DNA of 17,432 nucleotides from contig CAKRWX010000021.1 of assembly GCA_934418055.1 (NCBI GenBank), forward strand, positions 1 to 17,432, written 5' to 3'. Position 1 is the first letter of the stretch. Each line of letters opens with the position of its first letter. Shown here piece by piece: positions 1 to 5,679 of this stretch. The stretch is from an uncultured Lachnospiraceae bacterium. Its GTDB lineage: Bacteria > Bacillota > Clostridia > Lachnospirales > Lachnospiraceae. The notes beneath the pieces are model-generated. The model saw only the letters and a list, made by a program, of their open reading frames with translations. It was not told the DNA's origin and did not search any database. The translations under genes were made by a program, and so were the position numbers.

Positions 1-868
1 CTCCTGGATCGTTTAACGCAGCTCTGGTGGATGGTCCTAAGTAACCATCTACGACTAAGTCGTTACGGGACTGGAACTGTTTTAATGCCACGGAGGTATC
101 ATTTCCATAGGTTCCGTCTGGCTCTGTGGTCAGATAGCCTAACTCTTTCAACCGCTTCTGGGCTGCTTCCACCACTTCACTCTTATCTCCATAAACCAAT
201 AAGTTCGGTTTTACATCTTCACTATATAATAAGTTCACGGTACGGCGGCCTACCTTGCCATCCTGATCCAGACCATTGACCTGCTGCATCTTCTTAACCG
301 CTTCTTCCGTTTTCTCACCGAAATTACCGGTCACCAGATCTGCCGTAGCCAGATAACCTAATTCATATAAACGTTTCTGGATACGCTCGATATCGGAGCC
401 CTGGTCACCATTCTGTGCCGCATAATACTTGGCATTGGGATCCATAATCGCATCCCAGGTAGCCGGGCCTACGATTCCGTCCTGATCCAGTTTATTCTGC
501 CGCTGGAAGGTTTTTACTGCTTCCTGGGTCACATTTCCAAAGTATTCCGTCGGCTCATCGTTATCCATAAAGCCTAACTCCATCAACCGGGCCTGTAATT
601 CTGAGATTTTCTCATGTTCCACGCCTAGCCGCAGATACTCCGGCGCTGGCTCCGTCTCCGGAACCGGAAGATCCTTTAAACGCTCATAATCCGGTCCGTC
701 CGGCGTTAACTGCTCCATGCCATCCACCACCGCCTGACCTTCACTCTCTGTCTGGATGGACACTTTTACCGGCTCGTTAGAATTCGACGCCGGGGTTTTG
801 CCACAACCGGACAGAAGCATCGCCACAGCAAGCGCTGCCGCTGCTGTTCTGTATATCTTATGTTTCAT
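1..868 (-). CDS. Lipoprotein with three peptidoglycan-binding (PG_binding_1) repeats, 3' end outside window
   Basis: Reading leftward from ATG at 868 the frame stays open for 289 codons to the window edge, so the C-terminus is missing. The first 22 residues form a lipoprotein signal: basic start, Ala/Leu-rich core and lipobox L-S-G-C with the lipidated Cys at 22. Residues 23-78 are a Pro/Glu-rich linker. Three PG_binding_1-type modules follow at about 80-142, 155-215 and 226-285. Each has the pattern Q-x-R/K-L-x-E-L-G-[YF] ... [YF]-G-x-x-T ... [FM]-Q ... D-G-x-[VL]-G-x-x-T. Such modules bind peptidoglycan, and the protein is expected on the outer face of the membrane in contact with the wall. 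Whether a catalytic domain follows beyond the edge cannot be seen. The ribosome site AAGGAG lies about 10 nt before the ATG. The call is firm; the exact role is unknown. Confidence 0.9.
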   Translation of the reverse strand, partial: MKHKIYRTAAAALAVAMLLSGCGKTPASNSNEPVKVSIQTESEGQAVVDGMEQLTPDGPDYERLKDLPVPETEPAPEYLRLGVEHEKISELQARLMELGFMDNDEPTEYFGNVTQEAVKTFQRQNKLDQDGIVGPATWDAIMDPNAKYYAAQNGDQGSDIERIQKRLYELGYLATADLVTGNFGEKTEEAVKKMQQVNGLDQDGKVGRRTVNLLYSEDVKPNLLVYGDKSEVVEAAQKRLKELGYLTTEPDGTYGNDTSVALKQFQSRNDLVVDGYLGPSTRAALNDPG

Positions 869-912
869 GAACACATTTCTCCTTTTTTGCCTCATATCGT
901 AACGATCCCGTA

Positions 913-956
913 TCTTTATCATTACATCATGTTCTGGTCAAATCCTGTCTATTGTA
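913..956 (-). promoter_or_regulatory. Candidate promoter(s) of the PG-binding lipoprotein
   Basis: Two alternatives are visible on the minus strand. One is TTGACC (936-941) with a 17-nt spacer to TAAAGA (913-918), which is preceded by TG in extended -10 position. The other is an extended -10, TG-T-TACAAT (hexamer at 951-956), without a good -35. Either would give a leader of less than 100 nt before the ATG at 868. The rest of 869-1104 holds no gene. Confidence 0.35.
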
Positions 957-1022
957 ACATATTTTTAATATATTTAAAAGGCAGGAGGAGCGGTTCATAG
1001 ATTTTTCATAAAATCGTTAAAA

Positions 1023-1051
1023 TTGACTTTTCAATCATGGGAGTCTATAAT
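1023..1051 (+). promoter_or_regulatory. Sigma-A promoter of the MFS transporter
   Basis: TTGACT (1023-1028), a 17-nt spacer and a perfect TATAAT (1046-1051). The expected start is near 1058, giving a leader of about 47 nt before the transporter ATG at 1105. The spacing and hexamers are near consensus. Confidence 0.8.
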
Positions 1052-1104
1052 GACCACAACAGGCTTTTGCCTGATTTTGAGGGGAAAAATTCGGGGAAAT
1101 CATT

Positions 1105-2430
1105 ATGAAAACAACATCACAGATTCATTCTGCCTCGTCGGTGCCGCCTTACCGGTGGTGCTATCTGGCGCTCAGCTCCTTTGGACTGCTTTTTGTGGGC
1201 ATCATCTATGCCTGGTCCATTTTTAAGGTTCCGCTTCAGGACGCTTTCGGCTGGGACGCGCCATCGCTGGCAGTCAACTATTCACTGAGCGTGGCCTTTC
1301 TTTGCATCGGTGGCCTGGTGGGCGGACTATTAGATAAGAAGTTATCCACCAGAAGTCTGCTTCTCATGGCCGCGGTTCTGTCTTTCGTGGGCTTCACAGT
1401 CACTTCCAGACTGGACGGTTCCAACATCACGCTGCTTTACATCGCCTACGGTATCGTAGCGGGAAGCGGCATCGGTATTTCTTATAACACCTTACTGGCT
1501 GTAGGCAATTCCTGGTTCCCGGATAAAAAGGGGTTAAGCTCCGGTATTCTGATGATGTGCTTTGGTTTAAGCACTATGCTTCTGGGAAAGGTCGCCGCCG
1601 CCATGTTCGAGATGGAAGCATTCGGCTGGAGAAAGACATTTTTCTTTGTTGGAGCCATCATCGCCGTGATCCTGGTGATCTGCGCGTTATTCTTAAAGAA
1701 ACCGGGGGCGGGTGTGGTGTTCCCGACAGAGCCAGAAAAAACTGGAAAATCCAAAACAAAAACCTCTGGTTCCGCTACAAACAAAGTTGCTGACAGCGCA
1801 TACGTGAAAGCCTCTGCCACCCAGAGTTCTTCCGCGAAACCAATCTCCCAGCGTGATTACACCGCCGCAGAAACCATGAGAAGTCCGGCGTTCTGGATTT
1901 TCTTCGTCTATGGAACTCTGACTTGTTCTGTCGGCATGGTGGTCATCAATTTCGCTCTGGATCTGTCCCTGACCCTGGGCGCGTCCGTCGCTTTAGCAAC
2001 CACTCTGGTCGGTGTTCTGTCCGCCTGTAACGGACTTGGCCGGATCGTCTGCGGCATCCTCTATGACGCCACCAACTGCCGCACCACCATGTTATTTGTC
2101 ACATTGGTGACTGCCGGATCGGCGCTTTCCATCCTGTTAGCGCTTCAGACCGGATCGCTCCCCCTGGGTGTTCTTGGAATGTGCCTGGCAGGTATTTCTT
2201 ATGGAAGTGTTCCGACCTTAAGCTCTGCATTCCTCATCGGTTTTTACGGCATCAGGGACTTCGCCACCAACTACAGTGTGGCCAACCTGCGTGGTCTGAT
2301 CGGCTCCTTTGTGCCGACCATAGCAGGGTTTCTGCTTCAGTCCAGCGGCACCTATGTGACCCCGTTTTTACTGCTTTTGGGTATTTCCATCGTTTCGATC
2401 CCGTTAAACTTCATGATCCGCAGACCATAA
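1105..2430 (+). CDS. MFS transporter, OFA (oxalate/formate antiporter-like) family
   Basis: 441 residues, a normal length for a 12-helix MFS carrier. The N-terminus Y-A-W-S-I-F-x-x-P-L (35-44), the stretch around G-I-G-I-S-Y-N (122-128) and the W-F-P-D-K-K-G motif (137-143) with following G-I-L are typical of the OFA family. That family includes oxalate:formate exchangers and many anaerobe carriers of unknown small carboxylates, so the substrate cannot be named here. Helices 1-6 occupy roughly 18-197 and helices 7-12 roughly 262-438. Between them is a long Lys/Thr/Ser/Ala-rich cytoplasmic linker at about 199-260, longer and less ordered than in many MFS carriers. ATG 1105 is chosen because the conserved helix 1 starts shortly after it; the upstream GGGGAAA is a weak ribosome site. 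The gene is monocistronic with its own strong promoter. Confidence 0.88.
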   Translation: MKTTSQIHSASSVPPYRWCYLALSSFGLLFVGIIYAWSIFKVPLQDAFGWDAPSLAVNYSLSVAFLCIGGLVGGLLDKKLSTRSLLLMAAVLSFVGFTVTSRLDGSNITLLYIAYGIVAGSGIGISYNTLLAVGNSWFPDKKGLSSGILMMCFGLSTMLLGKVAAAMFEMEAFGWRKTFFFVGAIIAVILVICALFLKKPGAGVVFPTEPEKTGKSKTKTSGSATNKVADSAYVKASATQSSSAKPISQRDYTAAETMRSPAFWIFFVYGTLTCSVGMVVINFALDLSLTLGASVALATTLVGVLSACNGLGRIVCGILYDATNCRTTMLFVTLVTAGSALSILLALQTGSLPLGVLGMCLAGISYGSVPTLSSAFLIGFYGIRDFATNYSVANLRGLIGSFVPTIAGFLLQSSGTYVTPFLLLLGISIVSIPLNFMIRRP

Positions 2431-2443
2431 GACCTGCGGATCA
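2414..2443 (+). terminator. Perfect 10-bp hairpin across the transporter stop codon
   Basis: TGATCCGCAG (2414-2423) and CTGCGGATCA (2434-2443) form a perfect 10-bp stem with a 10-nt loop that contains the TAA stop (2428-2430). The bases after it (CGATTTCTTTG) are only moderately T-rich. It may be a weak intrinsic terminator or a 3'-end stabilising hairpin. Confidence 0.45.
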
Positions 2444-2480
2444 CGATTTCTTTGCTGATTCAGTTACATTTTTAAAAAAT

Positions 2481-2524
2481 AAAAAAGCCCCAACCCCGCA
2501 GCTCTCCGTCTGCAAAATCGGAAC
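2481..2524 (-). terminator. Intrinsic terminator of the tRNA-Lys gene
   Basis: On the minus strand GTTCCGATTTTGCAG (2524-2510) pairs with CTGCGGGGTTGGGGC (2501-2487). This gives 15 pairs counting G-U wobbles and an 8-nt loop, followed directly by six T (2486-2481). It begins 10 nt after the tRNA 3' end. Confidence 0.75.
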
Positions 2525-2533
2525 CTTTTGTAG

Positions 2534-2606
2534 TGCACCTTCAGGGACTCGAACCCTGGACAAATAGATTAAGAGTCTACTGCTCTACCAACTGAGCTAA
2601 AGGTGC
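2534..2606 (-). tRNA. tRNA-Lys (anticodon CUU)
   Basis: The 73-nt cloverleaf can be folded by eye. The acceptor stem GCACCTT/AAGGTGC is seven perfect pairs with discriminator A. The D arm GCTC...GAGC contains AGTTGGTA. The anticodon stem GTAGA/TCTAT carries loop CTCTTAA, giving anticodon CTT that reads AAG lysine codons. The T arm is CAGGG-TTCGAGT-CCCTG. The 3' CCA is not encoded (CTA follows), so it must be added enzymatically. The gene stands alone between its own promoter and terminator, with protein genes convergent or codirectional around it. Confidence 0.96.
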
Positions 2607-2660
2607 ATATTCTGTTGTTTTGTTGTGTCGCTTTGTGTTGTTCTCCGTGACACGAACATT

Positions 2661-2689
2661 AGTATATCTCATAGGTCAAAAAATGTCAA
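2661..2689 (-). promoter_or_regulatory. Sigma-A promoter of tRNA-Lys
   Basis: On the minus strand TTGACA (2689-2684), a 17-nt spacer and TATACT (2666-2661). This is a perfect -35 and a near-perfect -10. The start is expected near 2654, about 48 nt before the mature tRNA 5' end at 2606, so a 5' leader needs removal by RNase P. Confidence 0.85.
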
Positions 2690-2699
2690 CAACTTTTTT

Positions 2700-2755
2700 A
2701 AAAAAATTTTACTTTTTTTAAAGGCGGCCAGACACCCTTTTTGTGCCTGCCGCCC
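2700..2755 (-). terminator. Hairpin terminator after trxA
   Basis: On the minus strand GGCGGC-AGGCAC (2754-2743) pairs with GTGTCT-G-GCCGCC (2735-2723): 12 pairs, one bulged G and a short A-rich loop. It is followed by TTT and then long A and T runs. It starts 8 nt after the trxA stop and separates the operon from the tRNA promoter just downstream. Confidence 0.7.
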
Positions 2756-2762
2756 ATCACTG

Positions 2763-3080
2763 TTACAGTGCTTTGTCCATCGCCTCTTTCAGCACTCTCT
2801 TATCCTGCATACCGATCATCTTGGCAACTGCCTCGCTTCCCTTAAATACCATAAAGGTCGGGATAGACATGATACGGTATTTGGTAGCGATATCCATGGC
2901 ATTATCTACATTGATCTTGCCGACTTTTACCTTGCCTGCGTACTCCTCAGCCAGTTCTTCCACTACTGGAGCCATCGCCTTACATGGGCCGCACCAGTCT
3001 GCGTAGAAATCTACCAGTACCGGGATCTCGCTGTCGTATACTTCCTTCTCAAAATTACCACTTGTTAATATAACTTCCAT
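2763..3080 (-). CDS. trxA: Thioredoxin
   Basis: 105 residues, the standard length of thioredoxin. The active site W-C-G-P-C-K is at 29-34 with redox cysteines C30 and C33, preceded by the usual V-L-V-D-F-Y-A-D. The cis-proline motif S-I-P-T is at 72-75. The protein is a cytoplasmic dithiol oxidoreductase reduced by thioredoxin reductase, which is not in this window, and it serves ribonucleotide reductase, peroxiredoxins and similar partners. The start ATG 3080 has a strong AAAGGAGG about 8 nt upstream. It is the last gene of a minus-strand group with trmB and a small Cys-rich ORF, 22 nt after the latter, and is closed by a hairpin. The call is very secure; which thioredoxin paralogue this is in the genome is not known. 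Confidence 0.96.
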   Translation of the reverse strand: MEVILTSGNFEKEVYDSEIPVLVDFYADWCGPCKAMAPVVEELAEEYAGKVKVGKINVDNAMDIATKYRIMSIPTFMVFKGSEAVAKMIGMQDKRVLKEAMDKAL

Positions 3081-3102
3081 TTCTAATTCCTCCTTTGCTG
3101 TT

Positions 3103-3291
3103 TTACTGCCGTTTCTTATCCGGTTTCTTGCACTCGCCGCAGATGGCCTTCTCCGCCTCCTTGAAGCATTTCCTCCACTTCAGGATCTTCCGGTTCCAGT
3201 CGATCTTGTCGCAGGTGGCCTGCTGAAGCTTCTTCTTCATGCATTCACATAGGGACATATCCATCACCATAGTCTGCCCGGTTTGCTTCAT
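3103..3291 (-). CDS. Small Cys-rich basic protein of unknown function
   Basis: 62 residues from ATG 3291. The frame also extends to a TTG at 3321, but GGTGG lies about 10 nt before the ATG, so the ATG is preferred. The protein is rich in Lys and has six cysteines arranged C15-x-C17, C27, C42 and C51-x-x-C54. This could form a small metal site or disulfides, but I recognise no family. It lacks a signal peptide or TM segment, so it is probably cytoplasmic. It sits between trmB (72 nt upstream) and trxA (22 nt downstream) on the same strand, which suggests co-transcription and perhaps a redox or metal link with thioredoxin; this link is only inference. That it is a real gene is supported by the ribosome site and tight spacing to trxA, not by homology. 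Confidence 0.6.
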   Translation of the reverse strand: MKQTGQTMVMDMSLCECMKKKLQQATCDKIDWNRKILKWRKCFKEAEKAICGECKKPDKKRQ

Positions 3292-3363
3292 TTTATGACA
3301 TCCACCGCCCCCGGTTTCCAATTACATGCGTCCCAATTGGAAGATTCTTTCACAGTCCGACGA

Positions 3364-4008
3364 TCACCGGCTCTTCCGTGATGCGATCAGCTTGCAGATC
3401 GGTTTCCCCTCGCCGGAGAACTTGGTCTCATACTCGGTCATCACATTGCCTTCTGCATATTCGCTGTGGTGCAGATCAAAGGTGTGCATCTCGATCTCCC
3501 AGCCCGCTTCCGGAATCGACTCCAGAGAGTAGTCAAATAAGCCCCGGTTGTCCGTCTTAAACTCTACTTTGCCTTCCGGGCATAAAATCTGATCATACAC
3601 TGCCATAAACTGTGGAGAAGTCAGTCTTCTCTTGGCGTGGCGATCCTTCGGCCATGGATCGGAGAAGTTCAGATAGATCTTCGCCACCTCACCCTTCTTG
3701 AAAATATCTGCCAGCTTACGGGCATCTACGCACATAAAACAAATGTTGGTCAGTTCCAGGGTTTCACGCTTCTGGATGGCTTTTAATAATACAGAAGAGT
3801 ACATCTCGATTCCCACATAGTTAATATCCGGGTTCTGCTGAGCCAGCTCCATCAGAAACTTTCCCTTTCCCATGCCAACCTCGATGTGGATCGGATTCTC
3901 ATTGCCAAACACCTCTGCCCAGCAGCCCTTCTTCTGTTCTGGCTCCTGAATCACAAAAGTACTTTCCTCTATCTGTTTTTCTGCGCCTGGAATATGGCGT
4001 AATCTCAT
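3364..4008 (-). CDS. trmB: tRNA (guanine-N7-)-methyltransferase
   Basis: 214 residues, the normal size for TrmB. It uses S-adenosylmethionine to make 7-methylguanosine at position 46 in the tRNA variable loop. The N-terminal M-R-L-R motif, the SAM-binding loop E-V-G-M-G-K-G-K-F (43-51), the N-F-S-D-P-W-P-K-x-R-H-x-K-R-R-L motif (114-129) and the C-terminal T-E-Y-E-x-K-F (191-197) are all in place. The start ATG 4008 has GGAGGAAAT just upstream. It is the first gene of the trmB - Cys-rich ORF - trxA group and has a plausible promoter at 4054-4083. The protein is cytoplasmic. No odd residues are seen. Confidence 0.96.
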   Translation of the reverse strand: MRLRHIPGAEKQIEESTFVIQEPEQKKGCWAEVFGNENPIHIEVGMGKGKFLMELAQQNPDINYVGIEMYSSVLLKAIQKRETLELTNICFMCVDARKLADIFKKGEVAKIYLNFSDPWPKDRHAKRRLTSPQFMAVYDQILCPEGKVEFKTDNRGLFDYSLESIPEAGWEIEMHTFDLHHSEYAEGNVMTEYETKFSGEGKPICKLIASRKSR

Positions 4009-4053
4009 ATCATTTCCTCCAAATGGTTAAAATACAGCTCTCGCCGCAAGCCT

Positions 4054-4083
4054 ATCTTACCACGGTCATTACCTTCTTGTAAA
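4054..4083 (-). promoter_or_regulatory. Candidate sigma-A promoter of the trmB-trxA group
   Basis: On the minus strand TTTACA (4083-4078), an 18-nt spacer and TAAGAT (4059-4054). The start is expected near 4047, about 40 nt before the trmB ATG. The hexamers are near consensus and the spacing is acceptable. Confidence 0.55.
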
Positions 4084-4152
4084 GCGTCCCTCTATCACCT
4101 TACATTTCTCTTACAGTGCAAAATTATAGATGCAGAAGTTGTCAAAAAATAG

Positions 4153-4158
4153 TATAAT
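4153..4158 (+). promoter_or_regulatory. Candidate -10 box of the DUF4145-SH3b gene
   Basis: A perfect TATAAT lies 53 nt before the ATG at 4211. No -35 is found at 16-18 nt; a TTGTCA at 4139-4144 is too close. The ribosome site AAGGAGG at about 4197-4203 is strong. Confidence 0.4.
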
Positions 4159-4210
4159 AAAGACGGAATTCTGGATTTTTATACCACTTTATATATAAGG
4201 AGGATCTTCT

Positions 4211-5059
4211 ATGACCGCAAACGAAGCAATCAGCAGCTGGGAAAAGATCCAGCAGGGCGTGAAAGAGTCAGAAACCCTGATGGGAAAAAGGGAATACAAC
4301 TTATCCATGGTCAAGGCAAGGCAGACCCTGGAATTCATGGTTCATTGTCTGTGTGACCAGGCCGGTATTATGGAACCAGATCTGTCACGCTCCATTGACG
4401 CTCTTTATAATGAACGGGTCATCACCAAGACCACCTGCGAACACTACCACAAAATCCGCATGCTCGGCAACTCTGCTGTCCATGAAAATAATACCAGCGC
4501 TTACGATGCCAACCAGGCTTATCAGTTTCTGTCCCAGGAGGTTTACACCTTCTCCCATGACTACCGTGCAGGCAAACGCCGCCCGTCAGCCGCATCCAAG
4601 AGCCGTTCTTCTCAGACCGAACGCCGCACCTCTGGCAGCTCCAGGGGTTCAAGCAGCTCCCGAAGCCGCAAGAAAAGCTCCGACAGCCGTTTCTCTTCCA
4701 CCGATCTGATCCGCCTCGGCGCAGTCCTGGTCTGTGTGGCAGTCATCGTTCTGGTTGTTCGCCTGGTCCTTCCTAAGAAGAAAGACGCAGCAGAAACTGC
4801 TCCGGTCACAACTGAGAACCTGCTTCCAGAAACTACAGCAGCTCCGGAAACCATGGCAGAGACCACTCCGGCCGCTGTTTACAAGACCTCTGACAACTTA
4901 AATGTCCGCTCCGAGCCATCCACTTCCGGCAGCAAGCTGGGACTTCTCCCAGCAGGGACCATCGTAGATTATGTGGAAGATTATGACAGCGAATGGGCCG
5001 TGATCAACTATGACGGCACCCAGGCTTATGTATCCAAACAGTTCCTGGTACATGACTGA
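4211..5059 (+). CDS. Single-pass membrane protein: DUF4145-like N-terminus plus extracellular SH3b domain
   Basis: 282 residues in three parts. Residues 1-115 are a helical domain resembling DUF4145, with a typical pattern of R-Q-T-L-E near 38-41 and K-I-R-x-L-G-N-x-A-V-H at 81-91. A Ser/Arg/Lys-rich linker at 118-160 leads to one TM helix at about 166-187. After the basic stop P-K-K-K comes a Thr/Glu/Ala-rich spacer (190-222), then an SH3b domain (about 223-281) with N-L-N-V-R-S-x-P and a closing Y-V-S-K-Q-F-L. By the positive-inside rule the N-domain is cytoplasmic and the SH3b domain lies outside, where such domains bind peptidoglycan. DUF4145 modules are HEPN-related and occur in phage-defence and nucleic-acid proteins. 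No catalytic R-x4-6-H HEPN signature is obvious, so a sensing or scaffold role fits better than an RNase. It is apparently monocistronic; its link to the downstream ATPase operon is unknown. Confidence 0.8.
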   Translation: MTANEAISSWEKIQQGVKESETLMGKREYNLSMVKARQTLEFMVHCLCDQAGIMEPDLSRSIDALYNERVITKTTCEHYHKIRMLGNSAVHENNTSAYDANQAYQFLSQEVYTFSHDYRAGKRRPSAASKSRSSQTERRTSGSSRGSSSSRSRKKSSDSRFSSTDLIRLGAVLVCVAVIVLVVRLVLPKKKDAAETAPVTTENLLPETTAAPETMAETTPAAVYKTSDNLNVRSEPSTSGSKLGLLPAGTIVDYVEDYDSEWAVINYDGTQAYVSKQFLVHD

Positions 5060-5131
5060 TCTTACTTTTCCATGATGCCTGGAGCTCAATCCTGTTAGCA
5101 TTCCTCTGCGAATTGTCTGACTTCTTTTTCA

Positions 5132-5151
5132 TTATAATGTTTATCATTATC
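5132..5151. promoter_or_regulatory. Fur/PerR-like palindrome
   Basis: Plus-strand TTATAAT-G-TTTATCA (5132-5146) matches 12 of 14 informative positions of the PerR-type box TTATAATnATTATAA. On the minus strand the 19-mer covering 5151-5133 matches the classical Fur box in 17 of 19 positions. It lies in the 5060-5363 gap, upstream of the hairpin at 5179. The surrounding sequence is AT-rich, so chance is possible. Confidence 0.4.
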
Positions 5152-5178
5152 TGACAATTTTTTGTCATACTGGAACTT

Positions 5179-5221
5179 ATGCCCAAAAAACAGCGAGTCG
5201 CATTCGCTATTTTTTGGGCAT
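5179..5221 (+). terminator. Strong hairpin terminator before the ATPase operon
   Basis: ATGCCCAAAAAA (5179-5190) pairs with TTTTTTGGGCAT (5210-5221) as 12 perfect pairs. A C/A mismatch separates these from AGCGA/TCGCT (5192-5196/5204-5208) and a 7-nt loop. The core AGCGA-loop-TCGCT followed by A and T6 is a classic intrinsic terminator. Because the T and A runs are symmetric it could act on either strand. It most likely ends the DUF4145-SH3b transcript. Confidence 0.8.
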
Positions 5222-5251
5222 TTTGCATATTACTTTTTTCTAAAAATAGTG

Positions 5252-5257
5252 TATTAT
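5252..5257 (+). promoter_or_regulatory. Candidate -10 of the V/A-ATPase operon
   Basis: TATTAT at 5252-5257 follows the terminator. The upstream -35 region (TATTAC at 5228-5233, 18-nt spacer) is poor, so this promoter might need an activator. A start near 5264 would give a leader of about 100 nt before the first gene at 5364. Confidence 0.4.
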
Positions 5258-5267
5258 GTTTAAAGGC

Positions 5268-5291
5268 ACTTATGTACAAACTTATGTACAA
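5268..5291 (+). repeat. Perfect tandem 12-bp direct repeat in the ATPase operon leader
   Basis: ACTTATGTACAA occurs twice with no gap (5268-5279 and 5280-5291). Each copy contains the palindrome TGTACA, centres 12 bp apart and so on roughly the same face of the helix. Lying just after the candidate -10, it could be a tandem operator. No known regulator motif is recognised. Confidence 0.75.
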
Positions 5292-5363
5292 TATTAGTCA
5301 GTACCTATATGTGATCTGCAGATGCTGACACAGGTGTTAGAAAAAAGACAAGGAGGATACGAC

Positions 5364-5675
5364 GTGAACGATGTAATCAACAAATTGTCTGACATTGAAC
5401 AGGCTTCTGTCAACATTATGGACAGTGCCAACGCCCGTAAAAAAGAGATCGCTGCTCAGATGGCAGACAAGACATCCAGCTTTGATGCCCAGATCCAGGC
5501 TGACACTGCCAAAAAGTTAGCAGATCTGCGTACTCAGATGGAAGTCGATATGCAAGCCAAGTTGTCTAAGCAGAAATCTGATGCTGAGGAGACCTTACGG
5601 CAGATGGAGGACAGCTATGCTGCCCATCACACAGAATATGCACAGGCTCTCTTTCGAACGATGACAGAGAGGTGA
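5364..5675 (+). CDS. V/A-type ATPase peripheral stalk subunit G/H-like
   Basis: 103 residues, starting with GTG 5364, which has AAGGAGG 6 nt upstream; the in-frame ATG at 5322 lies before that ribosome site and is rejected. The protein is almost wholly charged coiled coil (Lys, Asp, Glu, Gln and Ala-rich over about 15-95). It resembles the G subunit (archaeal H) that pairs with subunit E to form the peripheral stalks of V/A-ATPases. Sequence conservation in this family is low, so the assignment rests mainly on shape and on being the first gene of the operon, 4 nt before subunit C. It is expected at the cytoplasmic face of the membrane, holding the A3B3 head to subunit I. Confidence 0.8.
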   Translation: MNDVINKLSDIEQASVNIMDSANARKKEIAAQMADKTSSFDAQIQADTAKKLADLRTQMEVDMQAKLSKQKSDAEETLRQMEDSYAAHHTEYAQALFRTMTER

Positions 5676-5679
5676 GCGT

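Noticed and set aside
31..279. Plus-strand 82-residue open frame at the left edge
   Set aside because: It is antisense to the conserved third PG-binding module and has no ribosome site.
869..1104. Possible riboswitch in the 236-bp divergent gap
   Set aside because: Only promoter-like hexamers are seen; no conserved riboswitch core or terminator-antiterminator pair can be recognised.
4009..4210. Possible small gene or RNA between trmB and the DUF4145-SH3b gene
   Set aside because: Apart from the divergent promoter elements and ribosome sites nothing with support is seen.
5111..5159. AATTGTC/GACAATT inverted repeat as an additional terminator
   Set aside because: The stem is only 7 bp, AT-rich and has a 35-nt loop; the hairpin at 5179-5221 is far stronger.
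5322..5363. ATG at 5322 as start of the first ATPase-operon gene
   Set aside because: It lies before the strong AAGGAGG at 5350-5356; GTG 5364 is correctly spaced from it and gives the natural coiled-coil N-terminus.
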